From contig NC_081413.1 of assembly GCF_030272615.1 (NCBI RefSeq), positions 554,367,136 to 554,431,135 of the forward strand: a DNA stretch of 64,000 nucleotides, read 5' to 3'. The translations under genes and the position numbers were made by a program. Numbering within the stretch: the stretch's first letter is position 1; the number at the start of each line of letters is the position of its first letter. Origin of the DNA: Cryptomeria japonica. Lineage: Eukaryota > Streptophyta > Pinopsida > Cupressales > Cupressaceae. Below are positions 1-13,055 of this stretch, in pieces. The notes under the pieces are model-generated. The model made no database searches and had not been told where the DNA came from. It saw only the letters and a program-made list of their open reading frames with translations.

Positions 1-894
1 TTTGATGTCTCATTTTGCTTGTTTTCTCTTGTGGTCTACTCTATTTTTTATTGGATTATGGATATTACCAATATGAGGATTTTTTTTGGGCTATTCAAGC
101 TTTGATGTTTTGGTTGGTGTATTACCCCCCATTTTTTCTCAATCAACCTAATTAAAAATGTGCAATTTTTTGGGTTATCAAGCTCTCGATATACCTTGTC
201 CTTATACAATTTTTCAATCACTTTAAATCCTTGCTCATTTTCATCAAAAAGTTGCTAACTCTCAATATTGTCATCTTTTTTGAATTGTCAATATTTACCT
301 TAACCTTGTCCATTTTGATGTGCATTCCTTTCCCCCTTAATTATCAAAACCCTACTTATTCATTAAGAAAATTCTCAAATCTTTTGACCTCTTTGTCTTT
401 TGGTATCTACTCTCCCTCCTTTCTTTATTTTCCCATTTATCCTTGGCATCCCTAATCCTTGAAGTCCAATATTAAAAATCCACCTAAGTGTTAATTCAAT
501 GGACTTTTGGGCTAATGGACTACCTTTCATCCTCCTTTTAACATCATTCCCTTTGTTGCTTAGATCCCTAAACCCCTGCCAAGGTCATTGAAAATAATTT
601 CTAAGTCCAAGACCTATCGAAGTTTTGAATATCACTTTTCCTCAATACCACCATGGCACTTGATATGAATCTTCCTCAACGTCTTGATTTTTGCCATTTC
701 CCTCACCCCTATTCAAATTCTTCTAGGTCCTTCAATTTTTTTTGATTTCCTTTACCTTCTCTCCTTCCTTTTCATGATCGATTCCTAGACATCTTGTTTC
801 AACGCTTCAAGTTGGCAAACTGAAAGGTTCACTAGTTTTCCCATCTGCCAAAATATCAACTTGTCAAAAGTTCCTCGTAGAAATTTGAGCAATT
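1..894. other. Unassigned AT/pyrimidine-rich intergenic DNA
   Basis: T- and C-rich sequence with no coding frame, terminal repeat or tandem unit that I recognise. Its texture resembles the pyrimidine-rich parts of the solo LTRs near 16-17 kb, so it may be the end of an LTR cut by the window edge, but no boundary is visible. The first recognisable array block begins just after it. Confidence 0.4.
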
Positions 895-1488
895 AGACAT
901 GAGAAAACATGTAGCACATAATTGCCAATAACCTTGGCATTATTTAACAACTCCTCATTCTCTTATCCTTTGTTCTCCATGAATGCCTACCTGGCGTCAT
1001 TTCAATATGTGTTTAATGATGCTTGTGAATACAACTTATGAAACTCATGTGTGGGAAGGCGATCTCATATTGGCTCAACTCAGTTTCAGAGAGTTCTTGT
1101 GGTGAGTAAAATGAAACTTAAGAATATCTTTTGGTAGAGAAATTCAACACAAAAAGTCTTTTTATGTATGACAAAACTCCATTGTCTTTTTCATGCATTG
1201 AGGGATCAAAGGAAGACAATTCAAATTCTTGTTTATCTCACAACTCCATGAGACTACGTCAATGCATAAAAAATGCTCAACATATATACTTCCGGGGCTT
1301 CAATATGAGTAGCATAGTTGGAGGCAACAATTGCGAAGGGGTGAATGAACATCTTGCTGAAATTATCTCTACGTACTCTCATAGCTTTTGCTGAAATGGC
1401 CTTCTTTGACCACACCCTCCACAAGACTCATCAATTCTCCACTACATGCATGCATTAAGAAGTCTTCATAAAGGCATTTATAGTTTTT
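895..1488 (+). repeat. Array block U1, copy 1 (left part)
   Basis: Starts with the shared leader agcacataattgccaataa and continues through ctccatgaatgcctacctg. It is interrupted by the LINE-like insertion at 1,489 and resumes at 3,356 with the ttagcattatatgctggcat landmark, running to about 3,530. Confidence 0.8.
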
Positions 1489-3337
1489 GAATAAAGGAAA
1501 ACAAGTTTTGAAGGGACCTGAAACCCTATACAAAACAGGTTTTGGAAGGACTTGCAACCCGAACCGAAAGATAAGCCTGAAATTCCACCCAAAGAAATAG
1601 AACACAAATGAGACATGGCACAACCATACAAAATATGGGGGACAACACAAGAAGGACCCCCAACAAGAACCAATGGGCTGCAAAAACTAGCAGCCCCAAC
1701 CCTACTAGGACGAATCACAAATTTGACCTACCCTTGTGGGATTGAAGGGTCATATCAAAAGAGGACTGGGATGATTTAGATTTCTTACTTTTAATGGTAA
1801 TCCATCCCTCATCAAACCTAGCAGCAATCATTTTCCAAGAAGACATGTCCAGAATAGAGGACCTCCCATCATCATGAGGAATAGAGGCAGCATCCAGAGA
1901 GGCAGGGACAACAGAAATATGAGAACCAAACAAAGAACCGGCAATAATCTGGGAAGCGGGAAGGTCATTCATCAAAGAAGAAGATCCAACATCCGTCAAA
2001 CGATCAGTTGGGATGCCACCACAAGCATCCATAGACACCTTAGGTGAAGCAACACCTGAACTAGAGGCAACAACTAGACGCGCAATACTGTCTGCCTGAG
2101 GAACCTATGCAACCACCTGGGAGAAGCTTTTCTTTCAAACAAAACAGTGTTCAGAGGAGGCACCCTTCCACCAAGAAACAAATCTTTTTTCCTTTTTATT
2201 TATTTCACATTGTGCAACAACATGACCAGTCTAGAAGCAATTTCAACATCTAAAGGGGATACCCTCAAAGTCGAGCGGTTGGACCCAGGATCCCAAGGAA
2301 GATTTAATCTCAATCTTAGCTGGGAGCCCTTTGGAAACATCAGTTTAACCAAAATCCAAGCATAAGTAGAGTGATAAATACGGTAAGAATCCTTATCAAT
2401 CATTAAGAATTCACCTAAAGCCTCTCCCACTTCCTCGAGCAAAGAGACTGTCCATAGATGAAGGGGAAGGTTAGGGAGCCTAACCCAGATAAGAATCTCA
2501 TTAAATGAATCAGTAGATGGGTTAAAATCCGAGAACCAAGGTTTAACCATCAAAACAAATTTATCCTCCCAGCTGAAAGGATTGTTACATAAAATTTTTG
2601 ATCTATCCTCTACATGTTCAAATTTAGCAATGAAAAAATCCTTGGCTAAAGGAAAAATGTTAACTGAACCTTTTAAGATCGATTCCCAACTTTGGGAAAT
2701 CCAAGTATGCAACTGAGGAAGGCTTGGCCAAAAGCCCCAAAACCTGCAAATCAATCCATGAGACTCAAACACAGAGGAGTTGTGGATGATCTCCTTTTCA
2801 GTGTCAACAGACACCTTGAAAGCCAAGGGTTTGCACACAGGAACAACTACAAGCCCCAAGCCACGGGCAACCCGATCTGCAGTAGAGGGTGTCGACGGAA
2901 CCGGATCATCGTCCACCATATTAACGACAAGTGCATGATCAATCTTGGACCTGCAAGGTTTAGCCTCAAGGGCAACCTTCTTCTTCACCCCAACAAGGGT
3001 ACCCCCAGGAGGCGGAGTAGACACAACACCCACCCCCAAAGAGGGAAAGGTTCGCGTTGAAGGTGGTAGTCGAGCATTTGAAGCGGGAGATGAAGAACTC
3101 CCCGAACCCCCTACCTTGGCACATATAGAAACCCACGGAGATCCCCCATTCATAGCACACTGAGGGGAAACACCATCGACACCAGGGGAGCGAACGAGAG
3201 CCACAGGCAAGACAACAACCTCACCAGGGGAATGAGCAAGAGGCATGACGACAACAACAACCGACCGTAGGGCATCAACATATGACATCCTTACCCATGA
3301 CATTGTTACTGGATACAATTATGATAATTAATGGATC
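1489..3337 (-). mobile_element. LINE-like retroelement, ORF1 only, with target-site duplication
   Basis: The insertion interrupts U1. It is flanked by an 18-bp direct repeat, aaggcatttatagttttt at 1471-1488 and aaggcagttatagttttt at 3338-3355, with one mismatch. Read on the minus strand it begins near a DUF4283 open frame, passes a zinc-knuckle remnant, and ends in a tail reading ctttattcaaaaa at the target duplication, as plant L1-type LINEs do. At about 1.85 kb there is no room for endonuclease or reverse transcriptase, and no such frame is visible. The uninterrupted site in sister U1 copies (for example near 43.98 kb) confirms the boundaries. Confidence 0.82.
2200..3318 (-). pseudogene. 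LINE ORF1 protein, DUF4283 domain, disrupted
   Basis: A 372-codon open frame. The N-terminal half is low-complexity, rich in Val, Ser and Pro. The C-terminal half holds a DUF4283 domain, recognised from FPLAKDFFIAKFE, a DRSKILCNNPFSWEDKF segment and the diagnostic IWVRLPNLPLHLW. DUF4283 is the RNA-binding-type domain found in ORF1 of plant L1 LINEs. A frameshift follows the WDPGSN position: the continuation (PLDFEGIPFRC then a CCHC knuckle with C-x2-C-x4-H-x4-C spacing, about 2205-2285) lies in another frame and contains two stop codons. The product is therefore truncated before its nucleic-acid-binding knuckle. No reverse transcriptase follows. Confidence 0.8.
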
Positions 3338-3529
3338 AAGGCAGTTATAGTTTTTTTGGCTAACTTTTAGCATTATATGCTGGCATTCATTATAGCATTA
3401 GTGAGTCATAATTATTGAAATTCACAATTAACACCTAAATTCACTATTTAATTGTAGTAGTCAACTTCATTTAAAATGCTTAATATTTAATGTAGTAGTC
3501 AACGTCATTTAAAATGCTTATAAAAGGGG

Positions 3530-4175
3530 GTAGAATTTTGTTTTGTCATAATTTTTACCCATGAAGAGAACTTATAGTCAATGCAAAGCATTTTTCAAGA
3601 CAATTCCAACAAGTAATTGGAAGCCTAGTTTTGATCTCATAGTAGAGCTCTTTTTTAAATTATAGTGCATTTGATAGTATAGAGCAATATGAAAAGATCT
3701 TGAGAGAATATCATTTTTATATTAGTGATGATCAAACATTCTATAAAGTTTGTGTCAAGTTTCTTTTAAATTTTTTATGGTAATTTGAGTAGCAAACCTC
3801 ATATTTGGTTAGCATATCACATAATCAAATGAATGCTCATCATAATTTAAGAATTCATAGATGTTATATTGGTTAGTTGGGATGTATAAGATGAGTGGTG
3901 TTGAACATATATAAAATTTTTTTGAGGTAAAACATTGAAAAGGGCAGCATGCATTAAAAGAGTCTTAGCATGTGAATAATTGAAGTACAAAGATAGTACA
4001 AAGTTGATAGATGCAACATCCATCGTCAAATGATGCAGTTCTCTATAATAGATCCAAGTAATGAAGGTGTTCTTTCGTTCTTTATGTATAGAATTATTTC
4101 AAATGAGTATAATTCAAAGAGTGGTTTGATGAATGGTGAATTATAATTTTAAACCCACATGAGATGTATCAATTT
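3530..4175 (+). repeat. Array block U2, copy 1
   Basis: Aligns by eye with sister blocks near 8.8, 18.8, 32.9 and 44.2 kb: the leader tatagtcaatgcaaagcatt, the middle gatgatcaaacattctataa, and the end taaacccacatgagatgtat. No intact frame. Confidence 0.75.
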
Positions 4176-5095
4176 TGGTTCTAATTTCAGTCTTATGGTA
4201 TCATTTTGTCCCAATTTTGGTCAAGGCGACATCAATTTGTCCTTATTTCGATCCTATGACATCATTTTGTTCCCATTCTTATCCTAATGGCATCAATTTG
4301 TTCAAAACCTTGTCCTACAACATCATTTTATCCCAATTTCATGTCCTTTGGTATCAATCAACCCCATTTGGTTCTATGACATCAATTTGACCTAATCATT
4401 GTCCCTCGATGTCAATTTGACCTAATTATCCTCTTAGGGCTAATTAATTAATTAATTAAATAAGCCTCTTCTATGCTAACACATCCCTCTTGGATAAATA
4501 AATTTCCTAATTCCCCTTTTCACAATTAAATGAAATATTTAATTATCTAATTCTGATTTTAAAAAAATAAAATTATTTTTTATTAATTTCCACCTCCATT
4601 TTGAGCTTCACTTCTAACTAGCCTTATCTCTTCCACTTTCCCGATTTCCTTCACTTAACCCCAATTGCCTTCTATTTTGTTCTCCACTTAGAAATGACAT
4701 ATTTCCTATTTTGATTCCACTTAACTTGTCTTCACTCTTAATCTCGTCCATAGATTCAAATTAATTTTGCCTGTCCATTTGGTCCTCAATTTCTATAAAT
4801 TTTCCTCTTTTTGCTTATTCTCGCAACCACGTTTTTGAATATCCTTGCGCTCACACTGCTTAATTACCTTGATTTTTATTATTAATTGTGCTCACCTAAT
4901 TGAAAGCTACAAATCATTAGAGGAGAAAGAAAAAACAATGGAGACGCATTGTTGGTGAAATCACTTTGAGCTTATGTTATTTGCATTTCATTTTGGTGTC
5001 TTTGTTGGTTTGATTAGGTTATTATACATGTTGTTTAGCTTTCGTGGTTAGTTTATGAACTTCATGTTTGCTTCTAATCGATTTCCTATTTGACA
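4176..5095 (+). mobile_element. Solo-LTR-like insertion A1 (same site as A2 and A3)
   Basis: Lies exactly between U2 and U3, whereas the 33.4 and 44.8 kb units run directly from one to the other (caacttttagaagc). Its first third repeats a degenerate phrase like gacatcaatttgtccc every 40-50 bp. Then come attaattaattaaataagcc and a shared 3' section with caatggag and ggtgaaatcac. Ends are TG...CA-like, but I see no clear target duplication. The same insertion at the same position near 14.5 and 19.3 kb means it predates unit duplication. Confidence 0.6.
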
Positions 5096-5555
5096 AGAAG
5101 CACTTCAACTCATGAAGATGGAATCATTAATTGACTTTGAACATATCTTGGATCTAGTTCAACTAAGTATTACAAATTCACAAAAAATATTTTTAATATT
5201 ATTATGTAGTGTTTTATCATTTATTAAATTTTTTTATTTAATATATAATTTAATATAGGCTTATGCTTATACCAATTATTGTATATGAAGAAAAAAAGGA
5301 AAAAAGAGTATATCATTCTTGTCATTGTGTTGAGCAAAAAAAGAAATTTGGATCCCCTATCATAGATGGATAAGGCATGTAGTATCTTATATGATTGTTG
5401 GTTGTTATTGAAATATGTATTAAAATATCCCCAATGAATATGTTTGAAGTGTGGTTGTTAAAATACACCCATAATAAAATTATTCATTATTCTAACCTTC
5501 TTATGACATCAAATGTTCAACTCATCAAGTATGAGGTAGATTGTTGAATAATAGC
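5096..5555 (+). repeat. Array block U3, copy 1
   Basis: Contains aactcatgaagatggaatca, catagatggataaggcatg and gtagattgttgaataatag in the order seen in every U3 block. It is followed directly by U1, so U4 and U5 are missing from this unit. Confidence 0.75.
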
Positions 5556-6295
5556 TTGCTTATCCTTTGTTCTCCATGAATGCACACCTGAGGTCATTTC
5601 AATACATTTTTAGCGATGCCTGTGAATACAACTTATGAAACTCATATGTGAGATGGAGATCTCAGATCGGCTCAACTCAGTTTCTGAGAGTTTTTGTGGT
5701 GAGTAAAAGGAAAATTAACGATATCTTTAGCTAGAGAAATTCAACACAAAAGGTTTTTTTCTCTATGAGAAGCTCCATTGTCTGCTAGATTTTCATGCAT
5801 TGATGAATCAAAGAAAGACAATTCATATTCTTGTTTATCTGACAACTCCATGAGACTGAACACATGCCCAACATACTTGTGGGGCTTGGACATGAGTAAC
5901 ATAGTTTGAGGCAAGCATTGCACAGTCTTAGTGAATGAAGATCTTGTTGGAATTTTGTCCACAAGACTAAGTCAATTCTCCACTACATGCATGAACATCT
6001 TGAGTGAATGAACAACTTTTCCTTGTCAACACTTGCAATGGCCTTCTTTGACCACGCCCTCCACAAGAATCAGTCCATTCTCCACTACATGCATGTATAA
6101 AGGAGTCTTCACCAAGACAGTCAGTGCTTTTTTTGCTACCTTTTAGCATTATATGCTGACATTCATTGTAGCATTAATGAGTCATAATTGCTCAAATTCA
6201 CAATTAACACCTAAATTCACTATTTAATGGTAGTAGTCAACTGCATTTAAACTACTTACTATTCAAAGGTAGTAATCAATTTCATTTAAAATGCT
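5556..6295 (+). repeat. Array block U1, copy 2
   Basis: Runs from ctccatgaatgcacacctga through the tagcattatatgctgacatt landmark at about 6147. It is uninterrupted and useful as the empty-site reference for the LINE insertion in copy 1. Confidence 0.8.
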
Positions 6296-8755
6296 TATAT
6301 TTATCAACTTAAATATATATAGTTCTTATTTGTAACATTTGAGAATAGATTTCTTCCAACCATATTACATTTGTAAAAACGTTGTAGGAAAATGTAGAAA
6401 AGAGGTATTTTTTTCTAATCGAATCAATTTGTATCTAATGAAATAGAATTGATGTGAAATTTATTTGTTTAAAATGTACTCCACAATTGTCTAATGAGAG
6501 ACAATTAGAAATAATTTACATGTTTATTAAAAGTTAATGCAAAATTATTTGATGAGAGGTAATTGAATCTAATTATCCATTTTTATATTAAAGTTTTAAT
6601 TTATTTTTATTTTGGTGTTTGTGATGTATTTTCTATTTTTGGTTGTCATATTTATTTTACAAGTACTCTTATAGGTGTGTTTTAATTAAGAATGTAACCT
6701 AGTTCTCATGTTATGAATGTAGGTGCTTTAATGTTCATATATATTTATAATATGATTTTATGGTGCCATGTTAGTGGTTTTCATTATGTATTAGATTTAT
6801 ATTTTCTTATTATTTCATGATTTATCTTGCATGATTAGGCTAATATCCATGTCTTATTCATTAGCTAATCTTTATGTCTTATTCATCATCCTCATTATAC
6901 TCAACTTTGTGATGTATAAAAGCTGGTTGCTAATCTAATTTTATTGATAAGTCATGTTTTGACTAATTTTTTTAATTTTTTTTTCAGGTTTTGTATTTGT
7001 ATTGATAATTATCAATCATTATTTTTATTATTTTGACCAATTATGCATTATTGATATGTTCAACATCATTATAGGGAACTGACATCAGAGGAGAGTGTAG
7101 TAGAGAACGTAAAGAAAAGAGAATGAATAAGGCATTTTCATGAAAATAAAAAATAAACCCCATTTATGAAGTTATGCCATATTTTCTAATTTAGTTGGAT
7201 CATGAAATGTCTATTCATGACATGAAAGAGAAGAATTCAAAGAAATAAAGGTAATGGAAGTATAAACTATGTGCAACTAAAAAATTGAATACCAGAGTTG
7301 AAGGTATGTCCTCTTTACCATCTCAATATGATATTGAAAAAATTATTCAAATGCCAATTGAATTTAATTGATTGACCTATTAAAAACACAATAAATATAC
7401 CTATTTTTTTAAGATGAACAAAATTTGTGTAATGAAGAAAATTTGTGTAATGAAGAAAGTTTATCATTCAATACACCTCTTACAATTTTGTGTAAAACAT
7501 TTTTTTTTATTGAAATTGACGAGAAAATTTTAAAATCAATTGTTGATAAGATCCTTTAACATACTTATAGAAGAAACATTAATAGAAAGTGCAAAATATA
7601 TATTTTTAAATTAAATGAAATGTAAGGATGTCAATTATTTTTTGATATAATGAGAAATATTAGTCTTAGATCTATAATAAAGATTCTTGGTCTAAGAACA
7701 TCAAATATTATGTCTATTTTAAATAATCTAATTAATGCATATGAAAGAGTGGGTTCAACCTCGCATATGCCAAAGACAATAATTTTACATGGGATGTAAT
7801 CACATCAACTCTATTAAGTAATAAAAACTATATATTGTGTAACAAGAAATACAAGTAAAAAAAAACCTAATAAAAACGAACTATGACCACTCTTTGCTAG
7901 AATCCCTAAGAAGATAAAGTTGTAACTTTGAAGCCTTGAAACATCTAATTAAATAATTCAAAAGAATAACATAAGAGTATCATCTAATAAAAAAGATGTT
8001 GTAAAGGAAGAATTGGTCATTAAAATTATGAGCAACATCTAAAAGAAATTGGATATGAATCAAACACATTTTTTATCCAACTTTGTAGAGATGCATCTTC
8101 AAATAAATATTAGTTAAAGGTATTTTGAAATGGGAAAAAAATGTCAAAATGAAGTACACACAAACAACTTCTTTTTATAGAGTTCATATTGAAGCTTCTA
8201 ATAATTATGATGTTTTTCAATGGAAATGCATATGTTTGCATGCTAATGAGATTTTGTAAGAGTGTTTAATAGGAGTTCTACTTAGAATAGCAAGAAAATT
8301 TATTAAAGAGTAGATACAATTATTAAAGAAAAAATCATGTTTGGATGGAACATGTGATAGTTGTTGTGGTTTACAATGTTTGAGTAATTGTGTACCCATG
8401 GATAAAGCACGTGCAATTAAAGATGAAATAGTAAATTTAAGAAAAATATGAATTAGTAGAATACACATTAAAATATGGTAAAGAGGTAAAATGTGTAAAT
8501 TAGTGAGTGAAAAAATATTTGTATATCAATTTATATGTATTTTTTGATAGAATATAGTGTATGGCTATGCAAGACATATACATAGAGCTCAATGGTTGGA
8601 CTTGCAATTAAAATATACAAGGACAAATTTCCTCTTCACACTAGATCATTTCAATTATATACCCCGAAAAAAACTATACACTACAAATATATAATGAAGT
8701 TAGACCACAATACAACTCCATTTAGGTTTCTATATTTTTGTATATAGCATTCTTT
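6296..8755 (+). repeat. Array block U6, copy 1
   Basis: A 2.4 kb block present twice in the window (again at 28,610-32,900, split by a LINE-like element). Shared stretches include ttgagaatagatt, catcagaggagagtgtagta and tgtttggatggaacatgtga. A short protein-like run (GTCDSCCGLQCLSNCV, near 8345) is kept in the second copy, but stops surround it and I cannot name a family. Confidence 0.75.
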
Positions 8756-9275
8756 CATGCACTTGATAGTATATATCAATATGAAAAGTTCTTGAGGTCC
8801 AATATCATTTTTATATTAGTGATGATCAAACACATTCTATTAAGTTTGTGTCAGGTTTCTTTTAAAATTTTTATGGTAATTTGAGTAGAAAACATCACAT
8901 TTGGTCAACATATGATATGGCCAAATGAATGCTCATCATAATTTAAGAATTCATAGATTTTCTATTTGTTGAGTGGGATGTATAAGATGAGTGGTGCTAA
9001 GCATATATAGAATTTCTTTGAGGTAAAACATTGAAAAGGGGGACATGTATCAAAAGAGACTTAGCATGAAAAAAATTGAAGTACAAAAATAGTGTAGAGT
9101 TGATAGATGCAACATCCATTGTCAAATGGTGTAGTTCTCTATAATAGATTCAAGTAATGAAGGTTTTCTTTCGTTCTTCATATATATATTTTATTTCAAA
9201 TGAGTATGATTCAAAAAGTGATTTGATGAATGATGCATTATAAGTTTAAACCCACATGAAATGTATCAACTTTTA
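8756..9275 (+). repeat. Array block U2, copy 2
   Basis: Follows U6 without a break and ends in the U2 terminal phrase (acccacatgaaatgtatcaa), immediately before the MITE. Confidence 0.7.
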
Positions 9276-9721
9276 CCCCATGTCCCCATGCGGTTGCTTA
9301 TCAACATTTTCTGCTTAAATTTAAGCAGCTACAATGTTCCCATGTAAATTTTTAATTAGGCAAAAAGGATTAATTGGAATCTTCCCCTATTTTAGTGGAG
9401 CAACAGTTGCTTAAAAGTTGAAAATAAGCTTTGAAAAAAAGGGGGGCTATAAATAAGCAGTGGCTGCTTATTGAAAAAACAGGCATGTGGCTTTACCATA
9501 TTTGTTTCCTCTCCTTTCTATTTGCCTATAATTTTGCCTACAATTTTTATTTGTAAAAATATTACTAATAATTTCACTTACAAAAATGATTTAAAATGAT
9601 TGCATAAAAGTAAGCAGCCATTTTAGTTTCCAGGGGGCCACCTGCTCCACAAATTACTCCTAAAAAAGTTGAGAGCTACTGCTAGTCAAAATAAGCTAAG
9701 TAGCAACATGGGGACATACCC
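9276..9721. mobile_element. PIF/Harbinger-like MITE with TTA target duplication
   Basis: A 446-bp insertion between U2 and U3. It is flanked by tta (9273-9275 and 9722-9724); the empty site caacttttagaagc in sister units has a single tta. The ends are inverted: ccccatgtccccatg on the left against gggtatgtccccatg read inward from the right, sharing an 11-bp perfect core atgtccccatg. A 3-bp TTA/TAA duplication and a short non-coding body fit Tourist-type MITEs of the PIF/Harbinger superfamily. No transposase is encoded. Confidence 0.72.
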
Positions 9722-10140
9722 TTAGAAGCACTTCAACTCATTAATATGGAATCATTAATTGACTTTGAACATATCCTAGATCTACTTCAACTAATAATTA
9801 TAGATTCAAATTTTTTATTAAATCTTACTATGTAGTATTTTAATCATTTATCAAATATATTATTTAATATAGGGTATGCTTATACAAATTTGTAAATGAA
9901 GAAAATAAAAAGGAATATTGCATTGAGAAAAAATGAAGTTGGAATCTCCTATCATAGATGGATAAGGCATGCAGTTTCCTATATGATTGGTGGTTGTTAT
10001 TGGATGTGGATTAAAAGGTCCCCAATGAATAAGTTTGAAGTGTGGTTGTCTAAGTAATTTGACACACACAAGAAAATTATTCGTTATTCTAGACTTCTTA
10101 TGGAATCAAATATTCAACTCATCAAGTATGGGATTGATTG
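9722..10140 (+). repeat. Array block U3, copy 2
   Basis: Contains gatggataaggcatgcagtt and gattgttgatgaataacttg, and leads directly into U4 as in the 45 kb unit. Confidence 0.75.
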
Positions 10141-11460
10141 TTGATGAATAACTTGTACAAAGTTCAAAAGTCTAACAACAAAGTAATAGTTAACACTATA
10201 AAGAGTAGAGTGGATCTACAAGGTTTATTGGATTCAATTGATAGAATAACACAAAGATTGTACTAGTTTGTAACTATGTATGTTTGTACTTATTGACTTA
10301 TTTGATTTAAGTATGCTAAGCACTTCTTAATATAGGACTTTTCTTTTATTATATTATGTGTGCTTCTTAATTTTTGAACCACTATCTAACTCTGAAATAA
10401 TTTAGTTTTTTAGGATTTATCTTTGATTAATGAGAAAATTTATTGCATTAATACTTCTCTCATCATTTAAATCATTGCAACATTTGTATGATTTAACTAT
10501 TTCTTCGAGGAATTCTTCTTTTTCTAATTATTCACTTTAAAATTTTGAAATTATTAAACAAAATAATAAACCCAAATTTCCTAAACATACTAGGTTGATA
10601 TATAGATTTTCAATTTTTTAATAGTTAAAATTCTTTCGACACCTACAACTACTTCTTAATTCTTAAGGATTCATTAAACTAATTAAATGACTATTACAAT
10701 ATTTCTATGGAGTCTAGTAGTGGTGTAGTAGATCTTGTTCATGTGCTTAGGGAAATCATTGGCATCTCTTCGTCAATGAGTAGGGATTTCTAGTCTATTA
10801 CTTTATTGTGATTATTTCACCCCTCACATACCTAATCTCTACAAAATTATACCATCTAAAAAGTTTCATCAATCTAAAGCAATAGTAATTTTATTTCATG
10901 CTTGAAAATTTTATTTTACTATTACAATATTCAATTTGGTCTTCCTACTAATAATTTATTCACTCATTTATAACCATATTTCTATGTTGAATTGACTAAT
11001 TTTCTTAGTTCTAGTAAAGGTTAAAAGAGACTATAATTATTGAACTAATTCACTTTCATGTTGAAAATTTTATCTATTCTTAAATTATTGACCTTATTGA
11101 ATCTTTAAGAAGTATCCTCACAAGGTCATAAATGTACTTGAAAGGTTTCTATGTATTCTTATATCTAAGCAATTTTGCCCCCCTCAAAGAAGTGTTAGAA
11201 AAATACCACCTATAACACCTCATTTGATAGTTCCTCAATAAAATGACATGAAAACTTGAATCCTTTATCCTATGTAGATCAAGAGGATGAGCTACCAACC
11301 ATTCATTAAATTTTTGTTCCCCTTTCAGTAGGGAAGAGTAGTAATATGCATATTTGCCTCTTCAAGGATCAATAATTTGGATGAGCTACCTATCATTTCA
11401 TTAAATGTCTATTCCATTTTCAGTAGGGAAGAGTCTACTACTCTATTTAAAATTAGAGCG
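10141..11460 (+). repeat. Array block U4, copy 1
   Basis: Begins aaagttcaaaagtctaac and contains taacactataaagagtagag, the empty-site counterpart of the TIR-element insertion near 36.6 kb. It matches 45,271-46,640 along most of its length. No coding frame. Confidence 0.75.
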
Positions 11461-13030
11461 ATGAAATATTTAATAAATGTATGCTTTTTAACCTTTTTAC
11501 TAGTATAGACATGTCACTTGGGACGTGCAAAGATGTAATGACCATATAAAATTAGAGAAAAATAAAGAAAATGTGATCACTATAAAACCATAAAGAGAGT
11601 TGTTATGACAATCTTATATAGAACAACTCTAGGAAAACATTTTAAACATTTGAATGGAAGAAATAACTAAATTTAAGTGTATTAATTCTATAAAAACATA
11701 AGGGAGTGATGATAAATGAAAAAATGAGATAATTTGATGTTAGACTAAAATTGCAAATTAAGAGTTTAAAGTGAAAAAGTTGTCAAAAAGTTGCTACATG
11801 CTCGATAAACTTGCATGAATCCATAAATAAATAAAATTTGGGTTTGGAATAAAATATATTATATTATTTAAAACATATCTAGATGTATATTTAACTTTAA
11901 AAATATAAAGATTTGGCTTTACACAAAAAGTTATATAAGTCATAAAAATTATAGAAGTTCATATCATGGGACCAAATCTACTACACCAAAATATTAGGTG
12001 TAGGTGAATACTATGAGAGGTCCTATTTCATTCCCAAAGTCTCTTGATCTTTATGGGCTATAAGGTTTTTGCAAAGTCTCTTAAGAGACTTGAAAGCAAA
12101 AAAAATGTCAAACTTGAAGAAGTAGTTGTCAGATCTTGTGGGTTCTAGAAATCTTTTGTTTGGACTTACACATAGATGTTGGTTTTCTCTATAATTACCT
12201 TTTTAAATTTTAACAACTATAAATATTGAACATGCCAACAAAGAATATGTTCTTACAAAATGTCTCATTGGTGTTTAATGTATTATTGCCAAGAGCCATA
12301 TTTTTAATTCTATGAGTAGTGGAGCTAAATTGACTACACCAATATGGGAATGACCCCACAACGTAGCGGTTAATTGCGAGCCTCCTACATGGGAGGTCTT
12401 GGGTTCAAGTCTATTCGTCTGGTCCTTAGCTCCAGGGAAAAGCTAAAAAATACCGCTTCGGTTGTGGCTTATTAAAAAAAAATTGATTACACCAATATGT
12501 TAGGGTATATGGTTGAATACTAAGGGAGGCCTAATTTAGTTCCAAAAGTCTTTCAATCCTTTTGGACTACTAGGTTCTTGCAAAGTGTCTTAAGTGAGTT
12601 GAGAGAAAAAGAATACCAAACTTTGATGGAAAATGTAGATCGTAGAATTCATTTATCCTCAAATTGTATCATTTGGACCTAAAGTTGGATATGAGGTCCA
12701 TCCATAACAACCATATTCTCAAAAATTTCAACTTGAAATCAATTAACTATGTAAACGACAAATATGTTCTTGCAAAAAGCCTCATTTGGGAGTAGTTTAA
12801 AAAAGCCAATAGCCATATTTTTTCTTCTTCACCTCATGGAGCCGAACTAGCTATGCCAACACATTGGAGTGAGTGGTTGAATGCTAGGGGATGCCCCATT
12901 TTTATCCTTCGGTCTCTTGATCATTTTTGGGCTACAACGTTCTAACAAAGTCTTCTAAGAGACTTAAGAGAAAAAATTCCAAACATTGATAGAACAATTC
13001 TTGGAGTGCATGGAGCCTAAGAATGTTTTG
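11461..13030 (+). repeat. Array block U5, copy 1 (contains a SINE)
   Basis: Contains repeated internal phrases of the form ctacaccaaaatattaggtg, gaatactatgagagg, tctcttaagagacttga. These recur two or three times within the block at roughly 450-bp spacing, so U5 is itself internally repetitive. A full sister copy is at 46,641-47,765. Confidence 0.7.
12347..12479 (+). mobile_element. tRNA-derived SINE with about 20-bp target duplication
   Basis: About 133 bp. Box A-like tagcggttaattg lies at 12,364-12,376 and box B-like ggttcaagtct at 12,402-12,412, the spacing of an internal RNA polymerase III promoter. The body ends in attaaaaaaaa. Flanking direct repeats are aaattgactacaccaatatg (12,327-12,346) and the same with one change at 12,480-12,499. 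The sister U5 block near 47,450 has the unoccupied site. This is a non-autonomous element mobilised in trans by LINE machinery; the exact SINE family is not identified. Confidence 0.85.
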
Positions 13031-13055
13031 TTTAGTCATTACCTAACTAGTTAAT

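Noticed and set aside
2692-3163. Plus-strand frames of 72 and 122 codons opposite the DUF4283 frame
   Set aside because: Shadows of the minus-strand LINE ORF1, whose DUF4283 motifs are unambiguous.
12347-12479. A genuine tRNA gene
   Set aside because: A and B boxes are present, but no cloverleaf with acceptor stem can be drawn, and target duplications and an A-rich tail mark it as a SINE.
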